Below, in pieces: positions 55,110 through 63,104 of a stretch of 64,000 nt of DNA. Source of the DNA: Neoaquamicrobium microcysteis. Lineage in GTDB: Bacteria; Pseudomonadota; Alphaproteobacteria; Rhizobiales; Rhizobiaceae. The position numbers and the translations under genes are program-made. The DNA lies in assembly GCF_008180155.1 (NCBI RefSeq), contig NZ_VSZS01000065.1, positions 186,001 to 250,000 of the forward strand, written 5' to 3'. Numbering within the stretch: the stretch's first letter is position 1; each line of letters opens with the position of its first letter. The notes under the pieces were generated by a model. It had not been told where the DNA came from and searched no databases. It saw only the letters and a list, made by a program, of their open reading frames with translations.

Positions 55110-55715
55110 ATGTTTTACGAACCGTCCAAGGGCCATGGCCTCCCGCACGATCCGTTCAAAGCTATCGTTGCGCCGCGCCCGATCGGGTGGATTTCTTCGC
55201 TGGCGAAGGACGGTTCCCTCAACCTCGCACCCTATTCGTTCTTCAACGCGCTGGGGACGCACCCGCACATGGTGATGTTCTCGTCGGAAGGCCGCAAGGA
55301 CAGCGCCACCTTCATCGGCGAAACCGGTGAGTTCGTGGCCAATTTGGTGTCGCGCAATCTGGCGGAGAAGATGAATGCCACCTCCGTTGACGCGCCGCGC
55401 GGCAAGTCGGAGTTCGACTTTGCAGGTCTTGGTCAGGCACCGTCCCGTCTCGTCGCGCCGCCTCGTGTAGCCGAGGCGCTTGCCGCGCTCGAATGCAAGG
55501 TGACCGACATCTACGAACCGCGCGGGCTGGATGGCCGGGTTTCCGGCAATATCGTCGTTTTCGGCGAGGTGGTCGGCGTCTACATCGACGAGGTGGTGCT
55601 GACGGACGGCATGTTCGACATCGTAAAGGCGGGCACGGTTTCGCGACTCGGCTATCGTGACTATGCCGCGATTACCGAAACCTTCGAGATGATCCGCCCG
55701 CGGTGGAAGGATTAG
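55110..55715 (+). CDS. Flavin reductase-like domain protein
   Basis: The 201-aa protein has the flavin reductase-like (FMN-binding split barrel) fold, with IVAPRPIGWISSLAKDGSLN at the start, the FFNALGTHPHMVMFSS strand and a TGEFVANLVSRNLAEKM segment. Members supply reduced flavin or act on unknown substrates. It starts three bases after the nitroreductase stop and converges with the next flavoprotein gene seven bases on. It is larger than the minimal domain. Confidence 0.9.
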   Translation: MFYEPSKGHGLPHDPFKAIVAPRPIGWISSLAKDGSLNLAPYSFFNALGTHPHMVMFSSEGRKDSATFIGETGEFVANLVSRNLAEKMNATSVDAPRGKSEFDFAGLGQAPSRLVAPPRVAEALAALECKVTDIYEPRGLDGRVSGNIVVFGEVVGVYIDEVVLTDGMFDIVKAGTVSRLGYRDYAAITETFEMIRPRWKD

Positions 55716-55722
55716 GGAGAGC

Positions 55723-56613
55723 TCAAAGCCCGAACATCAGCGTGCGATGCGCGCTGGTGCCCGCCAGCGCCCCGTCTCCGACCGCGAGAGGCACCGAACC
55801 AGCGCCGCGCGCACCGTCGCCACAGGCAAATACGCCTGCAATGCTGGTCTGCTTCAGCGCATCCGTCCAGATGAACTGCCCCACCGGGCTTTCTTCGAGC
55901 CGACAACCGAGTTGTTCGGCGACAAGGCTCGCGACCTGGGTCTTCGCCAGCACGAACAAGCCGTCGCAGGGCCAGGCAGATCCGTCGGTCATCACGATGG
56001 CGGCGCGCTCCCCTTCGACACGCGCCACCTTTCCATATACCAGCGTCACGCCGCGCTCATTCAACTGTGCAAGCTGGCCTTCGTCCGGCTCGAACGCGTC
56101 GTTGACAAAGAAGGTCGTCATACCCCAATCCGGCAGCATCAGGGCATGATGAATGGACAAAGCGGAACTCGCCAGCACGCCGATGCGACCCTGATTTAAC
56201 TCGTATCCGTGGCAATAGGGGCAGTGGAACACGCTGCGCCCCCAGCGTTCGGCCAGCCCCGGCACGTCGGGCAGTTCATCGCGCACTCCCGTTGCCAGAA
56301 TGAGGCGTCGAGCTTCGAACTCGTCCCCGCTATCGGTGGTCACGGCGAACAGCCGACCGGAAGCTCTGGCGCTCACAGCCGTTCCGTCGCGCCACTCGAC
56401 CGTGTCGTAGCGCAGGAGCTGCGCTTTCGCGTCAGCGACCATGGCCGACGGGTCACTGCCATCCTGCCCGAAGAAACCGTGCGATGCGTCGGCGAACCGG
56501 TTCCGGCGCAGGCCCGCGTCTATCACCAGGACGGTGCGCCGTGCCCGGACGAGCGGCAATGCTGCCGACAACCCGGCATAGCTCCCGCCGATGATGATGG
56601 CGTCGTAGGGCAT
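55723..56613 (-). CDS. Thioredoxin reductase-like FAD-dependent oxidoreductase
   Basis: The 296-aa protein has two Rossmann sites and a thioredoxin-reductase-type active centre. FAD binding is in AIIIGGSYAGLSAALPL, the redox dithiol is CPYC (C131, C134) in FHCPYCHGYE, and a C-terminal VFACGDGARGAGSVPLAVGDG closes around FAD. Its size is that of class II thioredoxin reductases, but no thioredoxin gene is near. The ATG at 56613 has GGAGAGC eight bases upstream, so it is preferred to 56628. It is divergent from an Rrf2 regulator, a pairing that suggests thiol- or redox-dependent control. Confidence 0.9.
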   Translation of the reverse strand: MPYDAIIIGGSYAGLSAALPLVRARRTVLVIDAGLRRNRFADASHGFFGQDGSDPSAMVADAKAQLLRYDTVEWRDGTAVSARASGRLFAVTTDSGDEFEARRLILATGVRDELPDVPGLAERWGRSVFHCPYCHGYELNQGRIGVLASSALSIHHALMLPDWGMTTFFVNDAFEPDEGQLAQLNERGVTLVYGKVARVEGERAAIVMTDGSAWPCDGLFVLAKTQVASLVAEQLGCRLEESPVGQFIWTDALKQTSIAGVFACGDGARGAGSVPLAVGDGALAGTSAHRTLMFGL

Positions 56614-56626
56614 CGCTTCGCTCTCC

Positions 56627-56687
56627 ATTTTCGTTATTCGTATCTTTATATGTTACGAAAATATCGAGCATCAAGAGACACGTAACA
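56627..56687. promoter_or_regulatory. Operator region between the flavoprotein and Rrf2 genes
   Basis: This AT-rich divergent gap holds interlocked inverted repeats: ATTTTCGT (56627-56634) with ACGAAAAT (56655-56662), and TGTTACG (56651-56657) with CGTAACA (56681-56687). The layout suggests one regulator dimer controlling both promoters. Rrf2 autoregulation is the simplest reading. Confidence 0.5.
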
Positions 56688-56743
56688 AAATATGTTTCAT
56701 GATCCGTATGGATTGTATTTAAGGACACGGAAGGGAAACCGTC

Positions 56744-57187
56744 ATGCCCAGCGACAGCCGCCTTTCCCGCGTGCTGCATCTTCTGATCCATTTGGACCGG
56801 CACGCGGGTGCCGCCACGTCCGAATTGCTCGCCGGCATGCTGTCGACCAACCCGGTGGTGGTGCGCAGGATGATGGCCGGCCTTCGCGAAGCGGGCCTCG
56901 TCGTCTCAGAAAGAGGACATGGCGGTGGCTGGATGCTGGCGCGCAGCCTCGCCGAAATCACGCTGCTGGACGTTCACCAGGCGCTGGGCGCGCCGTCGCC
57001 GTTCGCGATCGGCATCGCGCGCGACGATCCACGATGCCTAGTGGAACAGGCGGTCAATACGCGTCTCAGCGATACGCTGCGCGAGGCCGAAGCGCTGTTG
57101 CTCGAGCGGTTCGGCGCGATCAGTCTCGGCGATCTGGCTGCCGATTTCGACTGCCGCATGGCGCAGCACCGATCCCATCTTTTGTAA
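56744..57187 (+). CDS. Rrf2-family transcriptional regulator
   Basis: The 147-aa protein has the Rrf2 winged helix (RLSRVLHLLIHLDRHAG, then SELLAGMLSTNPVVVRRMMAGLREAGLV in two parts) and a GHGGGWMLARSLAEITLLDVHQAL wing and dimer helix. Only two cysteines are present (C98 and C137), so the three-cysteine iron-sulfur site of IscR/NsrR is absent; thiol chemistry is more plausible. GGAAGGGA precedes the ATG. The palindromic elements in the shared gap with the flavoprotein gene are likely its operators. Confidence 0.9.
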   Translation: MPSDSRLSRVLHLLIHLDRHAGAATSELLAGMLSTNPVVVRRMMAGLREAGLVVSERGHGGGWMLARSLAEITLLDVHQALGAPSPFAIGIARDDPRCLVEQAVNTRLSDTLREAEALLLERFGAISLGDLAADFDCRMAQHRSHLL

Positions 57188-57189
57188 GT

Positions 57190-58062
57190 TCAGGCGACGC
57201 CGGCGGCCTCTGCGCGCATCAGAAGCCGCTCCGCCCGCTTGAGGTGAGGGCGGTCGTACATCTTGCCTTCGATGCCAACCACGCCCACATTGCCGGCGGC
57301 CGCGAATGCCTCCACCACAGCGCGTGCATGGGCGACCGCCTCGGCGGATGGCGTGAACACCTCGTTGATGATTGGGACCTGGGATGGGTGGATCGCCATC
57401 CGGCCGACGAACCCGTCGCGTGCACCCTCCAGGCAATCTCGTCGAAAGGCGTCTTCGTCGCGGAAGTTCGGGAACACCGTATCGATTGCGAGTACCTCGG
57501 CTGCGTAGGCCGCAAGGATCGTCGCAGCACGCGCGTGACGGAAAACATCGGTATAGCGGCCCGCCTCGTCGCGGGTCTCCGACGCGCCGATTTCGGCCGA
57601 CAGGTCTTCCGCGCCCCATGTCAGGCCGGCCAGCCGTGCGTCCGCCTGGCGGTAGGTCGCCGCGTTGAGCACGCCCAGCGGCGTCTCTGTGATGATTGGG
57701 ATGATATTTGTCGAGCCGTCGACAAGCCCGTTCTCGGCTTCCTCCACGCGCAGCCTCACTGCTAGCCGCCCAACATCGTCGGCGCTGTTGGATTTCGGCA
57801 GCATGATGCCCGCCGGTCCGGCTTTCATGACGGCAGCAAGGTCGTCGTCGGTCAGGCCCGTCGAAAGGTCGTTCACACGCACATAGATAAGCGGCCCGCC
57901 AGTAGCCGAACCGATGAAGCCGGCGGCGATTTCGCGCGCTGCCTGCTTGTTGTCCGGAGCGACCGAGTCTTCCAGGTCGACAAGCAGTACATCGGCGCCT
58001 GACGCCAGGCCCTTGGCCAGTTTCTTCTCGGAATCGCCAGGAACGAAAAGCAGCGAACGCAT
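57190..58062 (-). CDS. HpcH/HpaI-family CoA ester lyase
   Basis: The 290-aa enzyme belongs to the CitE/malyl-CoA lyase branch of the HpcH/HpaI aldolases. It starts [15 protein letters not shown], has the metal-ligand acid in VDLEDSV, PIITETPLGVLN and LTWGAEDLSAEIGA. Likely substrates are malyl-CoA, beta-methylmalyl-CoA or citramalyl-CoA. Its ATG overlaps the stop of the MaoC gene by one base (TGATG), so the two enzymes probably act in one CoA-thioester pathway. The exact substrate cannot be told. Confidence 0.87.
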   Translation of the reverse strand: MRSLLFVPGDSEKKLAKGLASGADVLLVDLEDSVAPDNKQAAREIAAGFIGSATGGPLIYVRVNDLSTGLTDDDLAAVMKAGPAGIMLPKSNSADDVGRLAVRLRVEEAENGLVDGSTNIIPIITETPLGVLNAATYRQADARLAGLTWGAEDLSAEIGASETRDEAGRYTDVFRHARAATILAAYAAEVLAIDTVFPNFRDEDAFRRDCLEGARDGFVGRMAIHPSQVPIINEVFTPSAEAVAHARAVVEAFAAAGNVGVVGIEGKMYDRPHLKRAERLLMRAEAAGVA

Positions 58063-58514
58063 CAGGCAGGCCTTTTCTGAACCATCGTCTGGCGCACGCA
58101 CCGCGCCACGAGGTCGCCGCGCTGGTTGTAGGCGCGGTGCTCCATCTCCACTATGCCGCGATCGGGCTTTGACCTGGATTCGCGCACCGACTTTATCTCC
58201 GTCTCAACGCGGATCGTGTCGCCATGGAAGACCGGGTGGGGGAACGAGGTGTCGCTCATGCCGAGATTGGCAACGATGGTGCCCAGCGTCGTATCGTGCA
58301 CGGAAATGCCGATCATCAGGCCGAGCGTGAACAGCGAATTGACCAGCGGCTTGCCCCACTCGCTCTTCGCCGCATAGTCGAAGTCGATATGCAGCGGCTG
58401 CGGGTTCATCGTCATGACGGAGAACAGGACGTTGTCGCTCTCTGTTATCGAACGCGTCAACTGATGGCGGATAAGCTGACCGACCTCGAATTCTTCCAGA
58501 TACAGACCGGCCAC
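58062..58514 (-). CDS. MaoC-family hotdog dehydratase
   Basis: The 150-aa product has the MaoC hotdog fold, with [33 protein letters not shown] in the first half (read as [12 protein letters not shown] and MNPQPLHID), the catalytic Asp and His being in the [12 protein letters not shown] region. It continues with [15 protein letters not shown]. Family members hydrate enoyl-, mesaconyl- or crotonyl-CoA. The lyase gene follows with a one-base overlap; a mesaconyl-CoA hydratase plus beta-methylmalyl-CoA lyase pair is one attractive reading. Confidence 0.87.
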   Translation of the reverse strand: MAGLYLEEFEVGQLIRHQLTRSITESDNVLFSVMTMNPQPLHIDFDYAAKSEWGKPLVNSLFTLGLMIGISVHDTTLGTIVANLGMSDTSFPHPVFHGDTIRVETEIKSVRESRSKPDRGIVEMEHRAYNQRGDLVARCVRQTMVQKRPA

Positions 58515-58626
58515 GCACGCCTCCTCGGTAACCCTATGGTTGCCGCCCGGTTAAAGGTCATGGTGAACCGTTCGTAAACCATTTTTGTTTAGCTTCCACC
58601 GCTAGTTGGGTGGGGTAGGGCATTCG

Positions 58627-59769
58627 ATGGTCATCAAGCATTTTCTGAGGTGGATCGGCAATGCGCGCGTTTCGGAGCGCGCAGCAGCCGCCAGTGCGCT
58701 CGCCCACGCCTTTCTCGACCACCAGCTCCCCTTTGAGGATCGTTGCGAGGCGGAAGCAGCCCTGACGCTGCTGCTCGACGACCCGTCGCCCAAGGTCCGC
58801 GCGGCGTTGGCCGAGGCGGTTTCCATGAGCTGTCACGCGCCGGCGCAGATCGTCGCCGCGCTGGCCGCTGATCAGGAAGAGGTTGCCGCCGTCGTGCTGG
58901 TTCGTTCGCCGCTGCTTACCGATGCTGACCTGATCGACCGCGTCGCCTCGTCCGACGGGTCGATACAGGCGCTGGTGGCGTCACGCCCCTATGTCTCGAT
59001 GAGCCTGTCTGCCGCCATTGCCGAGGTGGGTGAGCCGGTTGCTTGTCTTGCCCTGCTGGGCAACGGCGGTGCCGACATCGCTTCGCTGTCCTTCCGCCGC
59101 ATGGCCGAGCGTTTTGGTCACGAAGCCAGCCTGCGCGAAGCGATGTTAAGCGATCCGCGCCTGCCCGGCGACTGTCGTCACACGTTGCTGGTCAAGCTGG
59201 GCGAAGCGCTCAAATCCTCGCCGCTGGTCGTGGCGCTGATGGGTGCGGCCCGTGCCGAGCGCGTGACGCGAGAAGCCTGCCAGCGTGCGTCGCTGACGCT
59301 TATCGACAATACCAGCCGCACCGAGCACGCCGCGCTTATCGAGCATCTGCGCCTGCGTGGCGACCTGACCGCCGCCTTCCTCATCCGCGCCATCGCGCAT
59401 GGCAAGGTCGATTTCCTGGGATCAGTCCTGATGGCGCTCTCAGGCCAGTCGGAAAGCCGCGTGCGCGCGATCCTGTCGTCCGGTCGCGATGTGGCGGTGA
59501 TTGCGCTGTTCCGGGCGGCAGGCCTAGGCGAGGTGCTTCATCGCGTGTTTCTCTGCGCTTTGCAGGTCTGGCGCGCCGTCGCGCTCGGCAAGCGCGTTGC
59601 CGGTGCGCAGGAAGTCAGCTGGCTGATGCTCAAGGAAATCGGCGCGGCACCCGGCCAGTCCGGCTACTCGGAGCGCGACCGGGAGATCGCGACGCTGGTG
59701 AAGACCATCCATCTCGAAACCCTGCGCGAGAACGCCCGCCACCACGCGCTCGCGATAGCGGCGGCATAA
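58627..59769 (+). CDS. DUF2336 domain protein
   Basis: DUF2336 proteins are alphaproteobacterial, all-helical and of unknown role. This 380-aa example is built of Ala/Leu-rich helical pairs similar to HEAT repeats, for example RCEAEAALTLLLDDPSPKVRAAL and IVAALAADQEEVAAVVL. The C-terminal part has GYSERDREIATLVKTIHLETL. There is no signal peptide or membrane helix. The ATG at 58627 is preceded by GGGGTAGGG. It is divergent from the MaoC/lyase pair and converges with parE. Confidence 0.85.
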   Translation: MVIKHFLRWIGNARVSERAAAASALAHAFLDHQLPFEDRCEAEAALTLLLDDPSPKVRAALAEAVSMSCHAPAQIVAALAADQEEVAAVVLVRSPLLTDADLIDRVASSDGSIQALVASRPYVSMSLSAAIAEVGEPVACLALLGNGGADIASLSFRRMAERFGHEASLREAMLSDPRLPGDCRHTLLVKLGEALKSSPLVVALMGAARAERVTREACQRASLTLIDNTSRTEHAALIEHLRLRGDLTAAFLIRAIAHGKVDFLGSVLMALSGQSESRVRAILSSGRDVAVIALFRAAGLGEVLHRVFLCALQVWRAVALGKRVAGAQEVSWLMLKEIGAAPGQSGYSERDREIATLVKTIHLETLRENARHHALAIAAA

Positions 59770-59826
59770 TCGTTTGGACTGTGAGGGGCAGCGTCCGCTT
59801 GCTGAATCGGCCGCCGTCGCGGCCTG

Positions 59827-61884
59827 TCAGATGTCCAGTTCTTCCACGAACTCGGCCCGTTCCTGAATGAAGCGGAAGCGTGCTTCCGGCTTGGTGCCCA
59901 TAAGTGCGTCGACGGACGCCTTCGTCGCAGTCTCGTCGTCTAGCACATCGACCCGCAAGAGCGTACGCTTGCCTCGGTCCATGGTGGTTTCCTTGAGTTG
60001 GGCGGCCATCATCTCGCCGAGGCCCTTGAAACGGCCGATCTCGACCTTTCCGCGCCCGGTGAACTCGGTCTTCAGCAGTTCATCCTTGTGCGCGTCGTCG
60101 CGCGCATACATCGTCTTGCCGCCCTGACTCAGGCGGTAAAGCGGCGGGACCGCCATATAGAGGTGGCCGTTTCGGATGAGATGCGGCATCTCCTGATAGA
60201 AGAAGGTTATCAGCAGCGAAGCGATATGCGCGCCGTCCACGTCCGCGTCGGTCATGATGATCACCCGGTCGTATCGCAAATCCTCGTCGCGGTATTTCGA
60301 GCGCGTGCCGCAGCCCAGGGCCTGGATGATGTCGGCGATCTGCTGGTTGGCCGAAAGCTTGTCGTGGCCGGCGCTGGCGACGTTGAGGATCTTGCCGCGC
60401 AGCGGAAGCACCGCCTGGCTGGCGCGGTCGCGCGCCTGCTTCGCCGAGCCGCCGGCCGAGTCGCCCTCCACGATGAAGAGTTCCGCACCCTGCGCAGCAC
60501 TCTGCGTGCAATCGGCCAGCTTGCCCGGGAGGCGAAGCTTGCGCACCGCGCTCTTGCGGCTGACTTCCTTTTCCTGCCGACGGCGCACCCGCTCGTCTGC
60601 GCGCGCAATCACCCAGTCGAGAAGCTTGCCCGCTTCCTGCGGGTTGTCGGCCAGCCAGTGGTCGAATGCGTCGCGGATCGCCGTTTCGACGATGCGCTGC
60701 GCCTCAACCGTCGCCAGCCTGTCCTTCGTCTGGCCGACGAATTCCGGCTCCCGGATGAAGACCGAGAGCATGCCTGCCGCCGAGATCATCACGTCCTCTC
60801 CAGTGACAATCGATGCGCGCTTGTTGCCGACGAGATCGGCATAGGCCTTCAGTCCGCGTGTCAGCACGTTGCGGAAGCCCATCTCGTGGGTTCCGCCTTC
60901 GCCGGTGGGGATCGTGTTGCAGTAGGAGTTGATGAAGCCGTCGCCGCCGAACCACGTGACCGCCCATTCCAGCGAACCGTGGCCGCCCTGCTTTTCGCTC
61001 TTTCCGGCGAAGATTTCGCGGGTGACCTGAAATTCCGAGCCCAGAGAAGCCGACAGATAGTCTTTCAAACCGCCGGGGAAGTGGAACACCGCCTTCGCCG
61101 GCGTCTCGTCCTTCTCGCCGATCAGCGAAGGATCGCACGACCAGCGTATCTCGACGCCGCCGAACAGATAGGCCTTCGACCGCGCCATGCGCCACAGCCG
61201 AGCCGGCTCGAACTTCGCGTTCTTGCCGAAGATTTCGGCGTCGGGGTGAAAGCGAACCCGAGTACCCCTGCGGTTGTGCACCTCGCCGAGATTTTCCAGC
61301 CCACCCTGCGGAATGCCGCGTGAAAAGCGCTGGCGATAGAGCTTGCGGCCGCGCGCCACCTCCACTTCCAGCACGTCCGACAGCGCGTTGACCACCGAAA
61401 CGCCCACGCCGTGCAGGCCACCGGAGGTTTCATAAACCTTGGAATCGAACTTTCCGCCGGCATGCAGGGTCGTCATGATGACTTCCAGCGCCGACTTGTC
61501 CCTGAACTTGGGATGCGGGTCCACCGGAATGCCGCGTCCGTTGTCGGTGACGGTCAGAAAGCCGTCGGCGTCGAGTTCCACGTCGATGAAGGTCGCATGT
61601 CCGGCCACGGCCTCGTCCATCGAGTTGTCGATGACTTCGGCAAACAGGTGGTGCAACGCCTTCTCGTCGGTGCCCCCGATATACATGCCCGGCCGGCGGC
61701 GAACCGGCTCCAGCCCTTCCAGCACCTCGATGTCGGCCGCGCTGTAGCCTTCGCTGCCGTCTTTCGGCTGCTGTCTGGCTGCGGCTTTGGCTGCCTGCAC
61801 CAGCGGATCGGCCGGGCGCGACGGCGTTGCAGGTTGAGTAGGCGTGCTGCCGAGGGTGGCGAAGAGATCGTTAGCGTCGTCCAT
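59827..61884 (-). CDS. parE: DNA topoisomerase IV subunit B
   Basis: ParE provides the ATPase and part of the cleavage core of topoisomerase IV, which unlinks daughter chromosomes. The 685-aa protein has the GHKL motifs VIDNSMDEAVAGH, DNGRGIPVDPHP and SGGLHGVGVSVVNALSD, and the Toprim motifs LFIVEGDSAGGSAKQARDR and IIMTDADVDGAHI. Its length, shorter than GyrB without the inserted domain, and motifs fit ParE. The first 45 residues are Pro/Ala-rich and variable. The partner parC is not in the window. Confidence 0.95.
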   Translation of the reverse strand: MDDANDLFATLGSTPTQPATPSRPADPLVQAAKAAARQQPKDGSEGYSAADIEVLEGLEPVRRRPGMYIGGTDEKALHHLFAEVIDNSMDEAVAGHATFIDVELDADGFLTVTDNGRGIPVDPHPKFRDKSALEVIMTTLHAGGKFDSKVYETSGGLHGVGVSVVNALSDVLEVEVARGRKLYRQRFSRGIPQGGLENLGEVHNRRGTRVRFHPDAEIFGKNAKFEPARLWRMARSKAYLFGGVEIRWSCDPSLIGEKDETPAKAVFHFPGGLKDYLSASLGSEFQVTREIFAGKSEKQGGHGSLEWAVTWFGGDGFINSYCNTIPTGEGGTHEMGFRNVLTRGLKAYADLVGNKRASIVTGEDVMISAAGMLSVFIREPEFVGQTKDRLATVEAQRIVETAIRDAFDHWLADNPQEAGKLLDWVIARADERVRRRQEKEVSRKSAVRKLRLPGKLADCTQSAAQGAELFIVEGDSAGGSAKQARDRASQAVLPLRGKILNVASAGHDKLSANQQIADIIQALGCGTRSKYRDEDLRYDRVIIMTDADVDGAHIASLLITFFYQEMPHLIRNGHLYMAVPPLYRLSQGGKTMYARDDAHKDELLKTEFTGRGKVEIGRFKGLGEMMAAQLKETTMDRGKRTLLRVDVLDDETATKASVDALMGTKPEARFRFIQERAEFVEELDI

Positions 61885-62145
61885 GAAGGCCTGTCGTTCG
61901 GTTGCCGCGAATCACCGTCGATATTGCCATGCCTGCGCGGTCAAGGCGACGGGAGTTCCTGTTCCGTTCGGTCCGCGGGCATATCTGAGCCAAATGGCGA
62001 CAATTTTACGGATGGCACTTACTGCTGACTAACCAGCCTGCCGAATATGTGCCCGCCGAGCGCCCCCAAAAAGCAGATTTGTTTAGGTTTGCCCCCCAGC
62101 CTCGCCCTCTAACACAAAACAGCCGCATGTGCAGGGGGCCGGGGC

Positions 62146-63069
62146 TTGAAACGCAGGATCATCGCCATGATTGGCATCGCCGCCGTTTTCGGGGCGGTGT
62201 CCATCGTCGCAGCCGATTTCTGGCTGCGCAGCCAGTCTGCGGCCCGCGCCGACACGACGCTGGTGGCGGCAGCACCCGCGGTTCCTCAGGTCGAGTTCGG
62301 CCGCATCGTAGTAGCGGCGGCCCCGCTGCGCTATGGCATGACGCTCGAACCCGGCCAGCTGGCCGAAATTCCATGGCCGCGCGACACGCTTCCCCACGGT
62401 GCGTTTGCTTCGATCGATGCGCTGATGGCGGATGGTGCGCGCGTAGTGCTGTCGCCGATAGAGCCGAACGAGCCGGTGCTTCTGGCGAAGCTGTCCGGCG
62501 CCGATGGCCGCGCGTCACTCGCGAACCTGCTGACGCCCGGCATGCGCGCCGTAACCATCCGCACAGACGAGATTGCCGGTGTCGGAGGCTTCATCACGCC
62601 TGGCGACCGGGTAGACGTGGTGCTTACGCGTGATGCCGGCGCCATCCATGAGGTGCAGGGCAACGCACGCGGGGCGGCGGGTTCCACCATCACCAGCGAG
62701 ATCGTGGTTGCGAACGCCCGTGTCCTGACGGTCGGCCAGGGTGCCGACGAGCGGCGGATCGACCCGCTGGTCGCCAGCTCGGTCACCATCGAGGTCACCG
62801 GCGAGGGCGCGCAGAAAGTAGCGCTTGCGCGCAACGTCGGCACGCTGTCGCTGTCTCTTCGTTCGGCAGGGGAAGCGGGCATGTCGCCCGATGGGGTGAC
62901 GACCATATCCGACTTCGGCGGTTCCTTCGGCACGGGCATCGCCGGGGCGATGGGCTCGCTGATTAAGGCGACGGCCAAGGAACCGGAAGGACCCAAGCTC
63001 AAGACGGTCATCATCACGCGCGGTGTGGATGGAACGCAGAGCTATCAGGTCAATTCGCAGCAGCCGTGA
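62146..63069 (+). CDS. cpaB: Flp pilus assembly protein CpaB
   Basis: CpaB (RcpC) is a periplasmic component of the tad/Flp pilus machine. The 307-aa product has an N-terminal anchor (RRIIAMIGIAAVFGAVSIVAA), an SAF domain (APLRYGMTLEPGQLAEIPWP) and the RcpC core MRAVTIRTDEIAGVGGFITPGDRVDVVL (read as RAVTIRTDE and FITPGDRVDVVL). I take the TTG at 62146, which adds the basic MKRR before the helix and follows AGGGGG; the first ATG is at 62167. CpaC follows after 35 bases. The major pilin and cpaA are not upstream; parE lies there instead. Confidence 0.9.
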   Translation: MKRRIIAMIGIAAVFGAVSIVAADFWLRSQSAARADTTLVAAAPAVPQVEFGRIVVAAAPLRYGMTLEPGQLAEIPWPRDTLPHGAFASIDALMADGARVVLSPIEPNEPVLLAKLSGADGRASLANLLTPGMRAVTIRTDEIAGVGGFITPGDRVDVVLTRDAGAIHEVQGNARGAAGSTITSEIVVANARVLTVGQGADERRIDPLVASSVTIEVTGEGAQKVALARNVGTLSLSLRSAGEAGMSPDGVTTISDFGGSFGTGIAGAMGSLIKATAKEPEGPKLKTVIITRGVDGTQSYQVNSQQP

Positions 63070-63104
63070 ACGGGGCGTTCGGGGACTACAGGGGAGCATT
63101 GGGG

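Noticed and set aside
59809-59824. GGCCGC/GCGGCC hairpin between DUF2336 and parE as a terminator
   Set aside because: It is six base pairs long without a T tract on either side.
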